Notes: generated by a model not told the origin, from the sequence alone. A stretch of DNA of 36,937 nucleotides from Clostridia bacterium (GCA_017504655.1 JAFVQT010000031.1:1-36937), one strand, 5' to 3'; shown: positions 9,414 through 17,897, numbered from the stretch's first letter. Numbers and translations are program-made.

Positions 9414-10151
9414 ATGAAAAATAGAATTCCTAACGGTCATTGGCTTATAACAAGGGCGTGTGCTCACAGGGGCTTTCACGGTAACGGAATACCCGAAAAC
9501 AGCAGGGCGTCGTTTGAAAAGGCAATTGAGCTCGGTTATCCGATAGAAACAGACGTTCAGCTTACGTCCGACCTCGTTCCCGTTTGCTTTCACGACGACA
9601 CTTTAAATAGAATGACCGGTAAAGACGCTCGTATATGGGACGTTAGTTTTGAAGAGGTAAAAAAATTGAGGCTCGCCGATAGTGACGAGCAAATCATGAC
9701 CTTTGAGGAGTTCTTGGGTTTTGTTAACGGCAGAGTGCCTCTTCTCATTGAAATTAAATCTCAGCCCCCTCACAACGAGGATGTCGCTAAAAAGACTTTA
9801 GAGCTTTTAAAAGATTATAAAGGCGAGTACGTAATACAGTCTTTCGACCCGAGAATAATGAAGATAATCCGCAAGCTTAGACCTGAGATTATTCGCGGAC
9901 AGCTTATAGATGGAGGAAGAAATAAATCGTTAAAGCCTCTTACTAATTTTATCTTATCACATGGGCTTTTAAACTTTATGTCAAAGCCGGATTTTATAAA
10001 TCACAGCTTTAATCATCTGCCTCTTTCAAAGCGTATGACGAGGGACAAAAGGGTTCTTTGCTGGACTATAAGAAACGAGGAAGAAGAGGAAAAATCATTG
10101 CCGTACGTCGAGGGTTACGTTTTTGAGAATATAGTGCCAAAGCTTAAATAA
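9414..10151 (+). CDS. glycerophosphodiester phosphodiesterase (GDPD family)
   Basis: This 245-residue enzyme is predicted to hydrolyse glycerophosphodiesters to glycerol 3-phosphate and an alcohol. GDPD signatures are in order: AHRGFHG near the N-terminus (catalytic His-Arg-Gly), PENSRASF, ETDVQLTSD (metal-binding Glu and Asp), CFHDDTLNR (second catalytic His) and LIEIKSQ (Lys). There is no signal peptide, so it is probably cytosolic, like UgpQ-type enzymes; I do not assign a symbol because substrate cannot be read from sequence. It has its own consensus promoter and GGAGG site, and it ends 30 bases before copA, with which it probably shares a transcript. Confidence 0.92.
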   Translation: MKNRIPNGHWLITRACAHRGFHGNGIPENSRASFEKAIELGYPIETDVQLTSDLVPVCFHDDTLNRMTGKDARIWDVSFEEVKKLRLADSDEQIMTFEEFLGFVNGRVPLLIEIKSQPPHNEDVAKKTLELLKDYKGEYVIQSFDPRIMKIIRKLRPEIIRGQLIDGGRNKSLKPLTNFILSHGLLNFMSKPDFINHSFNHLPLSKRMTRDKRVLCWTIRNEEEEEKSLPYVEGYVFENIVPKLK

Positions 10152-10165
10152 TCGACTTATAGAGG
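10147..10165 (-). repeat. intergenic motif copy 7 (opposite orientation)
   Basis: The plus strand reads AATAATCGACTTATAGAGG, the reverse complement of the consensus. It overlaps the stop codon of the phosphodiesterase gene, and its AGAGG end is the only Shine-Dalgarno-like sequence upstream of copA, though 13 or more bases from its ATG. Confidence 0.6.
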
Positions 10166-10181
10166 GGTTTAATATAGTAAA

Positions 10182-12614
10182 ATGATAAAAAAACAGTTTA
10201 CGGTAAGCGGTATGACCTGCTCGGCTTGCTCGGCAAGAGTAGAAAAAGCCGTGTCAAAAACAAACGGGGTAGAGGCTTGCTCGGTCAATTTAATATCGGG
10301 TGTCTTAAAGGTTGAAATGAAGGATGACGTAGCTTCAGATATTATATCCGCGGTACAAAAAGAAGGGTACGGTATCAAGGAGGGCGTCGAGAGGAGAAGG
10401 CGTTCGGAAAGGGAAAAAAGCCTAAAGCGCAGGCTTATCATCTCCCTTCCGCTTGTTCTGCTTTTAATGTACGTTGCTATGGGTGGTATGATAGGTCTGC
10501 CTCAGCCTAAATTTTTGCAAGAGCCGTTTGTGTTTGCTCTTTCGCAAGCGATAATCGCGCTGATTGTAGTATGTGCAAACTATTCGTATTTCACAGTAGG
10601 CTTTAAAAATCTCGTAAGGCTCAAGCCCAACATGGATAGCTTGGTTGCGCTTGGATCGTCGGTTTCCTTTTTGTACGGAGTGTTTGCAATAGTTATGATA
10701 GGGCTTGGTAAGGACGTGCACGTATATGCGCATAACCTTTATTTCGAAGGCTCTGCAATGATAGTTGCGCTTATAACCTTAGGCAAGTTTTTAGAAGAAA
10801 AATCTAAAAACAAAACGATGGGAGCAATAGAAAAGCTTATAGGCTTAACTCCCGATACCGCAACGGTTTTGGTTGACGGCAACGAGGTTGAAATTAAGAG
10901 CGCAGAGCTGAGGGTTGGCGACGTGTTTATACTCAAAGACGGCTTTTCCGTCCCTGCAGACGGTGTGATTATAGAGGGTGACGGCTATGCAGACGAGTCT
11001 ATGATAACGGGCGAGAGTATCCCCGTGTTTAAGTCTTTGGGCGAGGGCGTTGTATGCGGAACTGAATTTTCGGGTGGCTTTGCAAAGGTTAAGGCAACCT
11101 CGGTTGGTGAGGATACGACCGTATATAAAATAGTTAAGCTCGTTGAGGATGCAAATTCAACCAAAGTTCCTATCGCAGGGCTTGCGGATAAAATTTCCGG
11201 TATATTCGTGCCGATAGTAATTTTGATTTCGCTTATAGCAATGTCCGTCTGGTGGATAGCCGTTAAGGACTTTGCGTTTGCGTTTAATATTGCAGTCAGC
11301 GTTTTGGTTGTCAGCTGTCCCTGTGCGCTCGGATTGGCAACTCCCGCCGCGCTTATGGCAGGCACCGGAAAATCGGCGGAAAACGGAATACTTATAAAAA
11401 GCGGAGAGGCTCTTCAGACCTCGTCTAAGATAGACGTCGTTGTTTTAGATAAAACGGGTACGGTTACAAGCGGAAGACCTGAGGTTTCGGAGATTGTAAG
11501 CTTTACCCTTTGTCAAGAGGAATTTATTAAAATTTGCGCCTCGCTTGAGGAGAGAAGCTCGCACGTTTTAAGTGTGCCAATAGTAAAGCTTGCTAAGGAA
11601 AAGGGCATTGATTTTTACAGTGTCAGCGATTACGTCGCAGTGAGGGGAAAGGGCGTAGTAGCCGATGTAAACGGTGAAAAATACTGCTTTGGCAATCTCG
11701 CACTTATCGAGCAAACGTTTGGCGGCGACCTTTATAAAAAGGCTCGTGAGATTGTCGAGTGCGTAGCCTCTTCAACCTTGCTGATACTTGCTAAAAATGG
11801 CGAAATATTGGGCTATATGTCGATTAACGACCAAATAGAACCCACAAGTAAGCGTGCTATAGCAAATCTGAAAGCAAGGGGAATAGAGGTTTTAATGCTT
11901 ACGGGCGACAATAAAAAATCCGCCAAAAAGGTAGCGGAGGAGCTTGGCGTAGATTACGAAGCAGAGGTTTTGCCCGAGGATAAGCATAAAAGGGTCGTGG
12001 AGCTTGAAAGGCTTGGTAAGCGGGTAATGATGGTTGGCGACGGTGTCAACGATGCGCCTGCATTAGAGGCTGCGTCAGTCGGTGTCGCAATAGGAGCCGG
12101 CACGGATATTGCAATAGAAAGTGCAGACGTCGTACTTATAAAAAACGACTTGACCGATTGCGAAAAGACGGTAAAAATCGGCAAAGCAGTTATGAGGAAT
12201 ATAAAGCAAAATCTGTTTTGGGCGTTTTTCTACAACGCGTTGCTGATACCCGTAGCATGCGGTGCGCTTTACGGTGTAGGGGTGCTTCTCAACCCGATGA
12301 TTGCATCGTTGGCAATGAGTGCTTCAAGCGTATGCGTGGTTGGAAATGCGTTGAGGCTCAGATACGTAAAATTTGATAATAAAGGAGAAAAAGAAATGTT
12401 GTTTAAGAAAAAGAGCGGTAGAATTGCAGTAATTGACGGAATGATGTGTATGCACTGCCAAAAGAGAGTTGAAAACGTTTTTGCAAAGCTTGGCATAGAG
12501 GTTGAAATTAATCTTAAAAAGAAAACTGCCACCTTTGGTGAAACGTCTGTTTCAGACGAGCAGATTAAGTCTGCTATAGAGGCAGAGGGCTATACGGTAA
12601 TTTCTATCGAGTAA
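10182..12614 (+). CDS. copA: copper-exporting P1B-type ATPase with N- and C-terminal HMA domains
   Basis: This 810-residue membrane pump exports Cu(I). An N-terminal HMA domain has GMTCSAC (Cys13, Cys16). The transmembrane CPC motif is at 379-381 in SCPCALGLATP, the actuator has TGES, and the P-domain has DKTGT (phosphorylated Asp423) and GDGVNDAP. Late helices carry FFYN and MSASS, the Cu(I)-type signature. The nucleotide-domain His-Pro pair of the SEHPL motif is His461-Val462 here, so the Pro is missing. After the last helix a second HMA domain follows (about 745-810, GMMCMHC with Cys756 and Cys759). A ribosome binding site and ATG inside the gene could start this domain separately. The start site has only a weak, distant Shine-Dalgarno sequence. 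Confidence 0.95.
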   Translation: MIKKQFTVSGMTCSACSARVEKAVSKTNGVEACSVNLISGVLKVEMKDDVASDIISAVQKEGYGIKEGVERRRRSEREKSLKRRLIISLPLVLLLMYVAMGGMIGLPQPKFLQEPFVFALSQAIIALIVVCANYSYFTVGFKNLVRLKPNMDSLVALGSSVSFLYGVFAIVMIGLGKDVHVYAHNLYFEGSAMIVALITLGKFLEEKSKNKTMGAIEKLIGLTPDTATVLVDGNEVEIKSAELRVGDVFILKDGFSVPADGVIIEGDGYADESMITGESIPVFKSLGEGVVCGTEFSGGFAKVKATSVGEDTTVYKIVKLVEDANSTKVPIAGLADKISGIFVPIVILISLIAMSVWWIAVKDFAFAFNIAVSVLVVSCPCALGLATPAALMAGTGKSAENGILIKSGEALQTSSKIDVVVLDKTGTVTSGRPEVSEIVSFTLCQEEFIKICASLEERSSHVLSVPIVKLAKEKGIDFYSVSDYVAVRGKGVVADVNGEKYCFGNLALIEQTFGGDLYKKAREIVECVASSTLLILAKNGEILGYMSINDQIEPTSKRAIANLKARGIEVLMLTGDNKKSAKKVAEELGVDYEAEVLPEDKHKRVVELERLGKRVMMVGDGVNDAPALEAASVGVAIGAGTDIAIESADVVLIKNDLTDCEKTVKIGKAVMRNIKQNLFWAFFYNALLIPVACGALYGVGVLLNPMIASLAMSASSVCVVGNALRLRYVKFDNKGEKEMLFKKKSGRIAVIDGMMCMHCQKRVENVFAKLGIEVEINLKKKTATFGETSVSDEQIKSAIEAEGYTVISIE
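12396..12614 (+). CDS. possible nested, in-frame CopZ-like copper chaperone (internal start in copA)
   Basis: Codon 739 of copA is an ATG preceded by a textbook AGGAG (12383-12387) with 8 bases spacing, a better initiation signal than copA itself has. Starting there gives a 72-residue protein: a basic MLFKKKSGR start, GMMCMHC copper-binding motif and the beta-alpha-beta length of a free HMA chaperone. Free CopZ proteins are this size and E. coli makes a CopA-derived chaperone by frameshifting, so dual output has precedent. Alternatively the signal is a relic of a once separate copZ gene whose stop codon was lost. Expression as a separate product is inference. Confidence 0.5.
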   Translation: MLFKKKSGRIAVIDGMMCMHCQKRVENVFAKLGIEVEINLKKKTATFGETSVSDEQIKSAIEAEGYTVISIE

Positions 12615-12689
12615 AAAAAATTTGGCTTTAAAACCGTTGTAAAGCGGTGTATCAAGTGCTTTTAACCGGCATAAAATACAATAATATAA

Positions 12690-12756
12690 AAGGCTACTCC
12701 CGGTAAAAGGAATAGCCTTAAAAAAGCCCCGATTTCAAATTCGAAATCGGGGCTTT
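12690..12756. terminator. double-hairpin, probably bidirectional terminator
   Basis: An imperfect AAGGCTA/TAGCCTT hairpin (12690-12719) is followed by a perfect 14-bp stem, AAAGCCCCGATTTC/GAAATCGGGGCTTT (12723-12756, 6-base loop). Read on the minus strand the strong hairpin is followed by a T-run, fitting termination of the BspA-like gene. It also ends the convergent copA transcript, with a shorter T tract. Confidence 0.85.
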
Positions 12757-12769
12757 GCGTTGCACTTTG

Positions 12770-14500
12770 TCAGCCGTTATAAATCCATTTTCTTGCTACG
12801 CCCAAATCGTCGTAGTAGAAGTAATCACCGTCATAATCTGAGCCATCGCCGTTTAAAGCAGGCTCGTTTTTGCTGTAGGTACAGGTAGTTCCGCTGATTG
12901 TTTTAATGTATTCCCATCTGATTGCGACGCCGTTCACGTTGTAGAAGAAGTAATCGCCGTCATAAGCAGATCCGTCCTGATTTAAATCAGGTTGATTTGC
13001 ACTGTAAGTGCACTCAATTCCGTAAATGAAGGTTTTGTATTCCCAAACCCTTTTGTTGCCCTCTGCCGTTACGAAGAAATATTTTCTGTCGTAATCTGTT
13101 TTTTCCGTGTTGAGGTCGGGGCGTGCTTCACTGTAAAGATAAGTGCTTGCCGAGAATGGCTTAAGAGCGGGATTGTCATCAAATCCGTTTTCAACCCAGC
13201 TTGCCTTAGAGTGGAAGGCGTAGATTGTTCTGAGAGTATCGACAAAAGCTTTTTCTTCAACAATTTTTAAAGAAGCGGGAAGCATAACCGTAGATAAGTT
13301 GTAGCATCCGTTAAAAGCAAACGCTCCGATAGATTCAAGCTTGGAGCTATAATAATTTTTAAAGGATATTGAAGAGAGTGTAAAGCAGTTGTTAAAAGCG
13401 TAAGCTCCGATAGATTTTACACTTGCACCCATGCTTGCAAAGGTAAGCTCGCTACAGTCGTTAAACGTAAACGGTGCAATTTCGGTTACGCTGTCCGGAA
13501 TGTGTATTATGGAAAGCCTACTGCAGTGACTGAATGCACCGTCGCCCAAGCTTACCAGATTTTCGGGGAGGTTAATATTTCTGAGTGAGGAGCAGTAAGC
13601 AAACGCGCTAACGCCGATTGACTCTACGCTTGCAGGTAAAATTACCGAGCTTAAATTTGCGCATCCCGAAAAGGCAAGGTCACCTATTGCGGTTACGTTT
13701 TTGGAAATAGCTACACTATTTAAAAAAGCATGGTTTTCAAAAGCTCCGCCACCTATAACCCTGGTATCCGAGTGAACGGAGCAGGAGGTTTCTATTGGGC
13801 TACCGACTATAGTAGCTTCAATATCTACACCGTCAACCTTAGTAAGAACCGTGCTTTCTTCACCCAAATAGATTAGTGCTGCGTATTTATTATCGGAATT
13901 ACCCAAATAATAGGCGTTGTCATATCTTGAATACTGTAAGCTTTCGCAGCCGTCGAAAACGTTGATGCCGATATAATTTATCGATTCGGGGATCGAAACG
14001 TTTATAACGTTTGAGCTGTAGAAAGCGCTGTTTTCAATTCTTTCAAGACCTTCGGGAAGAATAACTTGCGTTAAGCTTTTGCAAGCAGAGAAGGAATATT
14101 CGCCTATTTCCTTTAAACCGTTGCCAAAATCTATAGTTGTTAAGTAATCGCAGTTGAAAAATGCGTATTCGCCTATTTTTTCGATAGAGTCCGAAATGGT
14201 GAGCATTTCTACGTTCGTGTTATAAAACGCGTTGTCGCCGATTTCCTTTACGGGGAGATTTTTATGCGTATCACCGCAAACGACCTTTTTTGCCGTGCCC
14301 GTATAGTTGGTTATAACGTAGTATGTGCCGTCTTTAGAAAGCTCGTATTCAATACCGCTGGTGCTTTCTATAGCTTCAACCTGCTCATACTGATCGGTAG
14401 ACTCAGCCTGCTGAGTGTTTTTCTTGCACGCGGTAAACGCGAGAAGGGATACACTGCTTAAAACGGCAAGCCCTACCGTAAATAATTTCTTTTTCGTCAT
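12770..14500 (-). CDS. BspA-like leucine-rich-repeat lipoprotein
   Basis: This 576-residue surface lipoprotein has a signal peptide with lipobox AFTAC (lipidated Cys25). About thirteen Treponema pallidum-type LRR units follow (roughly 75-435), each of the form IGxxAFxxCxxLxxIxLPxSV, interrupted near 175-235 by an irregular segment. The C-terminus (about 450-576) holds three repeats of roughly 42 residues with YSxxxPxLN, DGSxYDGDYFFY and WEY, which I do not recognise. BspA-like proteins in other bacteria bind host or bacterial surfaces; a similar role here is inference. GGAGG lies 10 bases before the ATG. It is a single-gene unit with its own promoter (14536-14564) and a strong terminator. Confidence 0.9.
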   Translation of the reverse strand: MTKKKLFTVGLAVLSSVSLLAFTACKKNTQQAESTDQYEQVEAIESTSGIEYELSKDGTYYVITNYTGTAKKVVCGDTHKNLPVKEIGDNAFYNTNVEMLTISDSIEKIGEYAFFNCDYLTTIDFGNGLKEIGEYSFSACKSLTQVILPEGLERIENSAFYSSNVINVSIPESINYIGINVFDGCESLQYSRYDNAYYLGNSDNKYAALIYLGEESTVLTKVDGVDIEATIVGSPIETSCSVHSDTRVIGGGAFENHAFLNSVAISKNVTAIGDLAFSGCANLSSVILPASVESIGVSAFAYCSSLRNINLPENLVSLGDGAFSHCSRLSIIHIPDSVTEIAPFTFNDCSELTFASMGASVKSIGAYAFNNCFTLSSISFKNYYSSKLESIGAFAFNGCYNLSTVMLPASLKIVEEKAFVDTLRTIYAFHSKASWVENGFDDNPALKPFSASTYLYSEARPDLNTEKTDYDRKYFFVTAEGNKRVWEYKTFIYGIECTYSANQPDLNQDGSAYDGDYFFYNVNGVAIRWEYIKTISGTTCTYSKNEPALNGDGSDYDGDYFYYDDLGVARKWIYNG

Positions 14501-14535
14501 GGTTTTTAGACCTCCGACATATCATTCCAATCATT

Positions 14536-14564
14536 AGTATAACAAATATTTTAAATTTAGTCAA
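14536..14564 (-). promoter_or_regulatory. promoter of the BspA-like lipoprotein gene
   Basis: On the minus strand -35 TTGACT (14559-14564) and -10 TATACT (14536-14541) are 17 bp apart, about 35 bases before the ATG. Confidence 0.75.
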
Positions 14565-14642
14565 TAAATAAATCGGATATTATTATGCAATTGCTTTTTT
14601 TATGAAAAAATAAAAAAAATTGGTAAAAATTTCAATTTGCTA

Positions 14643-14671
14643 TTGAAATTGCTCAAAAATAGTAATATAAT
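14643..14671 (+). promoter_or_regulatory. promoter of the EF-G-like gene
   Basis: TTGAAA (14643-14648) and TATAAT (14666-14671) with a 17-bp spacer lie 56 bases before the ATG at 14728. Confidence 0.8.
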
Positions 14672-14683
14672 ATAAGAAGATGG

Positions 14684-14698
14684 GCGCAAGAGTTGCGC
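14684..14698 (+). promoter_or_regulatory. leader hairpin of the EF-G-like gene
   Basis: GCGCAA and TTGCGC flank a 3-base GAG loop at the very start of the predicted transcript, ahead of AAGGA. It may protect the 5' end or tune expression; no T-run follows. Confidence 0.4.
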
Positions 14699-14727
14699 TT
14701 AAAAACAGATAAGGACGGATAAAAATT

Positions 14728-16791
14728 ATGGCAACGACGGACACAATCAGAAACGTGGCGATTATCGGACACAGTGGTGAGGGCAAGACAACTCTTGCCG
14801 AAGCGATTCTTTTCAATGCGGGTGCAACCGACAGACAGGGTAGAACTGACGACGGAAATACCGTATGTGACTTCGATCCTGAAGAAATAGCAAGAAAGAG
14901 TTCAATCAGCCTCTCGGCTGCAAGATGCGAATATACTGATAAAAAGGGTAGAAACATTACCTTTAACCTTATTGACGTGCCCGGATTTTTTGATTTTGAG
15001 GGTGAATTTAATCAAGCACTTGAGGCTTGCGACAGTGCGGTTATAGTAACCGGAGGCTCCGGCTCTTTAACGGTTGGTACGGAAAAGGCTATCGAATACT
15101 GTTTGAAGAATGAAATCCCTTCAATTTTATTTATTAACGGTCTTGACAAAGAAAACAGCAGCTTTATTAAAACCGTATCTGCAATCAAGGAAAAATACGG
15201 CAACAAGATAGCTCCGATGATCGTTCCTAACATGGTAGACGAAAAAATGAAGGGCTTTGTTAAGGTAGCTTACGGTGTTCTTCGTGATTGGGAAAGAAAC
15301 GAAAGTCCTATTCCCGACAGACTTCAAGAGGCTTACGAGGAAGCGAGAATGGCTCTTGCAGAGGCCGCTGCCGAAAATGACGAAAAGCTTTTAGATAAAT
15401 TCTTTGCCGGCGAAGAGCTTACCGGTGAAGAAATTGAAAGGGGTGTAAAGCTTGGTGTTAAGGCTTGCTCTACTATTACTGTACTCGGCGGTAGCGCACT
15501 CAAAAACCAAGGTATATTCAACCTTATGGATAAGATGATTTCAACCCTTCCTTCTCCGGAAGACAGAAACGACGTAGTTTCCGTTGGTACCGGCGGTACG
15601 GAGGTTGTTATAAATGCTAAAGACAGCGACAAGGCAATTGTCAGAATATTTAAGACTATAGTTGACCCGTTTGTAGGAAAGATGAACCTTTTCAAGGTTT
15701 TAACCGGTACTGTAAGAACGGGTATGACTCTTAGCAATCACAGAAACGAAACTGCAGAAAAAATCAGTGCGCTTTACTTTATAAGAGGTAAAAAACAAAT
15801 ACCTACCGAGGTTGTAGGCGCAGGTGATATCGGCGCGTTCGCAAAGCTCAACAACGTTTTAACCGGCGACGTTTTGGTAGAGGGCGCAAAGGTTTCTCTT
15901 CCTCCTATTCCAATGCCGGCAGCAGAATATGCAATGGCAGTCGGTGCAGCTAAAAAGGGCGAAGAGGACAAGGTTTTTTCAGGTCTTAAGCGTTTACAGG
16001 AAGAGGATATCTCCTTTAGAGTAGAGAAAAACCACGATACCGGCGATATGCTTTTGGTTGGCGTAGGCGAAACGCACCTCTCGGTTATTTGCAAAAAGCT
16101 TAAAACCAAGTTTGGCTGTGATGCGGTTCTTTCAGAGCCAAAGATTGCTTACCGTGAGACGATAAGAAAGAGCGCAGAGGGTGAAGGTAAGCATAAAAAG
16201 CAGTCCGGCGGTGCAGGTCAATACGGTCACTGTAAGGTTCGCTTTGAGCCGGGCGCAGAGGACGGAATGTACGAGTTTGTTGACGCCGTTGTAGGTGGCG
16301 TTGTTCCAAAGCAATTTATTCCAGCAGTAGACAAGGGTCTTCGCGAGGCTGTTAAAGAGGGTGTTTTGGCAGGTTATCCCGTTGTAAACCTTAAGTGTAC
16401 TCTCTTTGACGGTAGCTCACACCCGGTTGACAGTAAGGAGGTTGCATTCGTTTCTGCAGCAAAGCTTGCTTATACCGAAGGTATGAAGAAAGCAGGTCCA
16501 TGCATTTTAGAGCCTGTTATGAAGATGGAAATTATTGTTCCCGATAACTACATGGGCGATATCATGGGTGACATGAACAAGAGAAGAGGTAGAATTTTAG
16601 GTACCGACGCTATAGGTGCACTTGCTGTTATAACAGCAGAAGCTCCTCAGGCTGAAATCTTAAAATATGCAACTGAGCTTCGCAGTATGACTCAGGGTAG
16701 AGGTAGCTATACCACTGCGTTTGAGCGTTATGAAGAGGTTCCAAGTCACTTACAGGATAAAATTATAGCCGACAAGAAGAAGGAGGCTTAA
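14728..16791 (+). CDS. elongation factor G-like GTPase (EF-G paralogue)
   Basis: This 687-residue protein has the five-domain EF-G layout but unusual GTPase motifs: P-loop GHSGEGKT (14-21) instead of GHIDAGKT, DVPG (83-86) instead of DTPG, and NGLD (137-140) instead of NKMD. The C-terminal half keeps EF-G features (KQSGGAGQYGHCKVRFEP, EPVMKMEI, GDIMGDMNKRRGRI, LRSMTQGRGSY). These changes are typical of the EF-G-like family found beside, not instead of, the housekeeping fusA, so I avoid that symbol. Its precise ribosomal role is unknown. It has its own promoter, a leader hairpin and AAGGA, and it ends 6 bases before a PfkB-family kinase whose ribosome binding site lies in its last codons. Confidence 0.9.
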   Translation: MATTDTIRNVAIIGHSGEGKTTLAEAILFNAGATDRQGRTDDGNTVCDFDPEEIARKSSISLSAARCEYTDKKGRNITFNLIDVPGFFDFEGEFNQALEACDSAVIVTGGSGSLTVGTEKAIEYCLKNEIPSILFINGLDKENSSFIKTVSAIKEKYGNKIAPMIVPNMVDEKMKGFVKVAYGVLRDWERNESPIPDRLQEAYEEARMALAEAAAENDEKLLDKFFAGEELTGEEIERGVKLGVKACSTITVLGGSALKNQGIFNLMDKMISTLPSPEDRNDVVSVGTGGTEVVINAKDSDKAIVRIFKTIVDPFVGKMNLFKVLTGTVRTGMTLSNHRNETAEKISALYFIRGKKQIPTEVVGAGDIGAFAKLNNVLTGDVLVEGAKVSLPPIPMPAAEYAMAVGAAKKGEEDKVFSGLKRLQEEDISFRVEKNHDTGDMLLVGVGETHLSVICKKLKTKFGCDAVLSEPKIAYRETIRKSAEGEGKHKKQSGGAGQYGHCKVRFEPGAEDGMYEFVDAVVGGVVPKQFIPAVDKGLREAVKEGVLAGYPVVNLKCTLFDGSSHPVDSKEVAFVSAAKLAYTEGMKKAGPCILEPVMKMEIIVPDNYMGDIMGDMNKRRGRILGTDAIGALAVITAEAPQAEILKYATELRSMTQGRGSYTTAFERYEEVPSHLQDKIIADKKKEA

Positions 16792-16797
16792 CAGTTA

Positions 16798-17724
16798 ATG
16801 ATTTTATCGGTATGTCCCAACCCTTCGGTTGATTGTACTATCGAGTTAGACACGTTGAGAGCAGGTGCTCTTAACAGAATTGAAAACAAAGTAATAACGT
16901 ACTCGGGCAAAGCTTTAAACGTGGCAATAGGCGTTGCGAGGCTTGGCTACGATAGCTTTGCTACGGGTTTTATGTTTGACGATAACGGAAAGATGTTTGT
17001 TCACGCTCTGGATGATGAAAGGGTTAAAAACACCTTTGTTTGGAGTAAGGGCAGTGCACGTACCAACTATAAAATAGTTGACAAGCGTTCTATGATGACC
17101 GAAATCAATGATAAGGGCGAGCCTGTTTCGGATAAAAAGCAGGCAGAGCTTTTGTCTATTGTTTCCGAGCTTTCTAAGTCGGCAGGTGTAACAGTAATAA
17201 GTGGCTCTTTGCCTGCAGGTATTTCTGCAGAGTATTATAAAAAGCTTTCCGAATCGGTAAATCCTTCGTCTAAAAAGATAATTGACACTACCGGCGATAA
17301 TATGCTGGAGGCATTGAAGTGCGGTGCGTATATGGTCAAGCCGAATATTGAGGAATTGCAAAATATTACCGGCGAGCAGTACACAACTGTGGACGGGATG
17401 ATTGAAGGGTGCAGAAGGCTCATTAAGGCAGGGGCGGAAAACGTAATGCTTTCGCTCGGTAGAAAGGGCGCAATATTGACGGATGGAGATTCGGCTCTCT
17501 TTTGTAAGAGTGCGAGCGTAGCCGTAAACAGTACGGTAGGCGCAGGCGACGGTATGATAGCCGCGGCGTCCGTTATGATAGAGCTGGGCGCGTCAAGAGA
17601 AGAGATTTTAAGAAGTGCGGTGGCTGCAGGAACGGCATCCGTAACCACACCGGGTACTAATCTTTTTTATAGGGATAAGTATCACGAAATTTACGACAAG
17701 ATAAGCGTTGAAAAGCTTTTTTAA
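16798..17724 (+). CDS. PfkB-family sugar-phosphate kinase, probably 1-phosphofructokinase
   Basis: This 308-residue ribokinase-fold kinase probably phosphorylates fructose 1-phosphate or tagatose 6-phosphate. The start MILSVCPNPSVDCTIEL, the SGKALNVAIGVARLG segment (usual GGKGINVA) and the C-terminal NSTVGAGDGMIAA with catalytic Asp251 mark the FruK/LacC branch. Substrate cannot be fixed from sequence, because no PTS fructose genes or fru/lac neighbours are present, so no symbol is given. AAGGAGG lies in the end of the EF-G-like gene, so translation is coupled. It is the third phosphofructokinase-type gene in the window, from a family unrelated to the two near the left end. A strong terminator follows. 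Confidence 0.85.
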   Translation: MILSVCPNPSVDCTIELDTLRAGALNRIENKVITYSGKALNVAIGVARLGYDSFATGFMFDDNGKMFVHALDDERVKNTFVWSKGSARTNYKIVDKRSMMTEINDKGEPVSDKKQAELLSIVSELSKSAGVTVISGSLPAGISAEYYKKLSESVNPSSKKIIDTTGDNMLEALKCGAYMVKPNIEELQNITGEQYTTVDGMIEGCRRLIKAGAENVMLSLGRKGAILTDGDSALFCKSASVAVNSTVGAGDGMIAAASVMIELGASREEILRSAVAAGTASVTTPGTNLFYRDKYHEIYDKISVEKLF

Positions 17725-17734
17725 TCAAAAAACA

Positions 17735-17755
17735 CGCCTATAAGTCGATTAATTC
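17735..17755 (+). repeat. intergenic motif copy 4
   Basis: CGCCTATAAGTCGATTAATTC begins 10 bases after the stop codon of the PfkB-family gene and precedes its terminator. It is one of the best matches to the consensus. Confidence 0.75.
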
Positions 17756-17770
17756 AACATTTTAAACAAA

Positions 17771-17798
17771 AACGGCTGATAGAAATCAGTCGTTTTTT
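17771..17798 (+). terminator. intrinsic terminator of the EF-G-like/PfkB transcript
   Basis: AACGGCTGAT and ATCAGTCGTT pair (one G-U) across a 4-base AGAA loop, followed directly by a T-run. Confidence 0.9.
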
Positions 17799-17839
17799 AA
17801 TCTTTCACGGCTAAATTTAAAAATTGTGCTTTTATATTA

Positions 17840-17868
17840 TTGCAAAAACAAAGTTTTTGTGATAAAAT
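17840..17868 (+). promoter_or_regulatory. promoter and possible operator of the Lgt-like gene
   Basis: TTGCAA (17840-17845) and TAAAAT (17863-17868) are 17 bp apart. A perfect inverted repeat, CAAAAAC/GTTTTTG with an AAA centre (17843-17859), overlaps the -35 box and spacer, a position suited to a repressor. The promoter is a fair match; the operator role is inference. Confidence 0.5.
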
Positions 17869-17897
17869 TATAATAACGTATAAAAGTAGGTGTATTT

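Noticed and set aside
14728..16791. The EF-G-like protein as a tetracycline-resistance ribosomal protection protein.
   Set aside because: Tet(M)-type proteins have a standard AHVDAGKTT P-loop; GHSGEGKT and DVPG fit the EF-G-like family instead.
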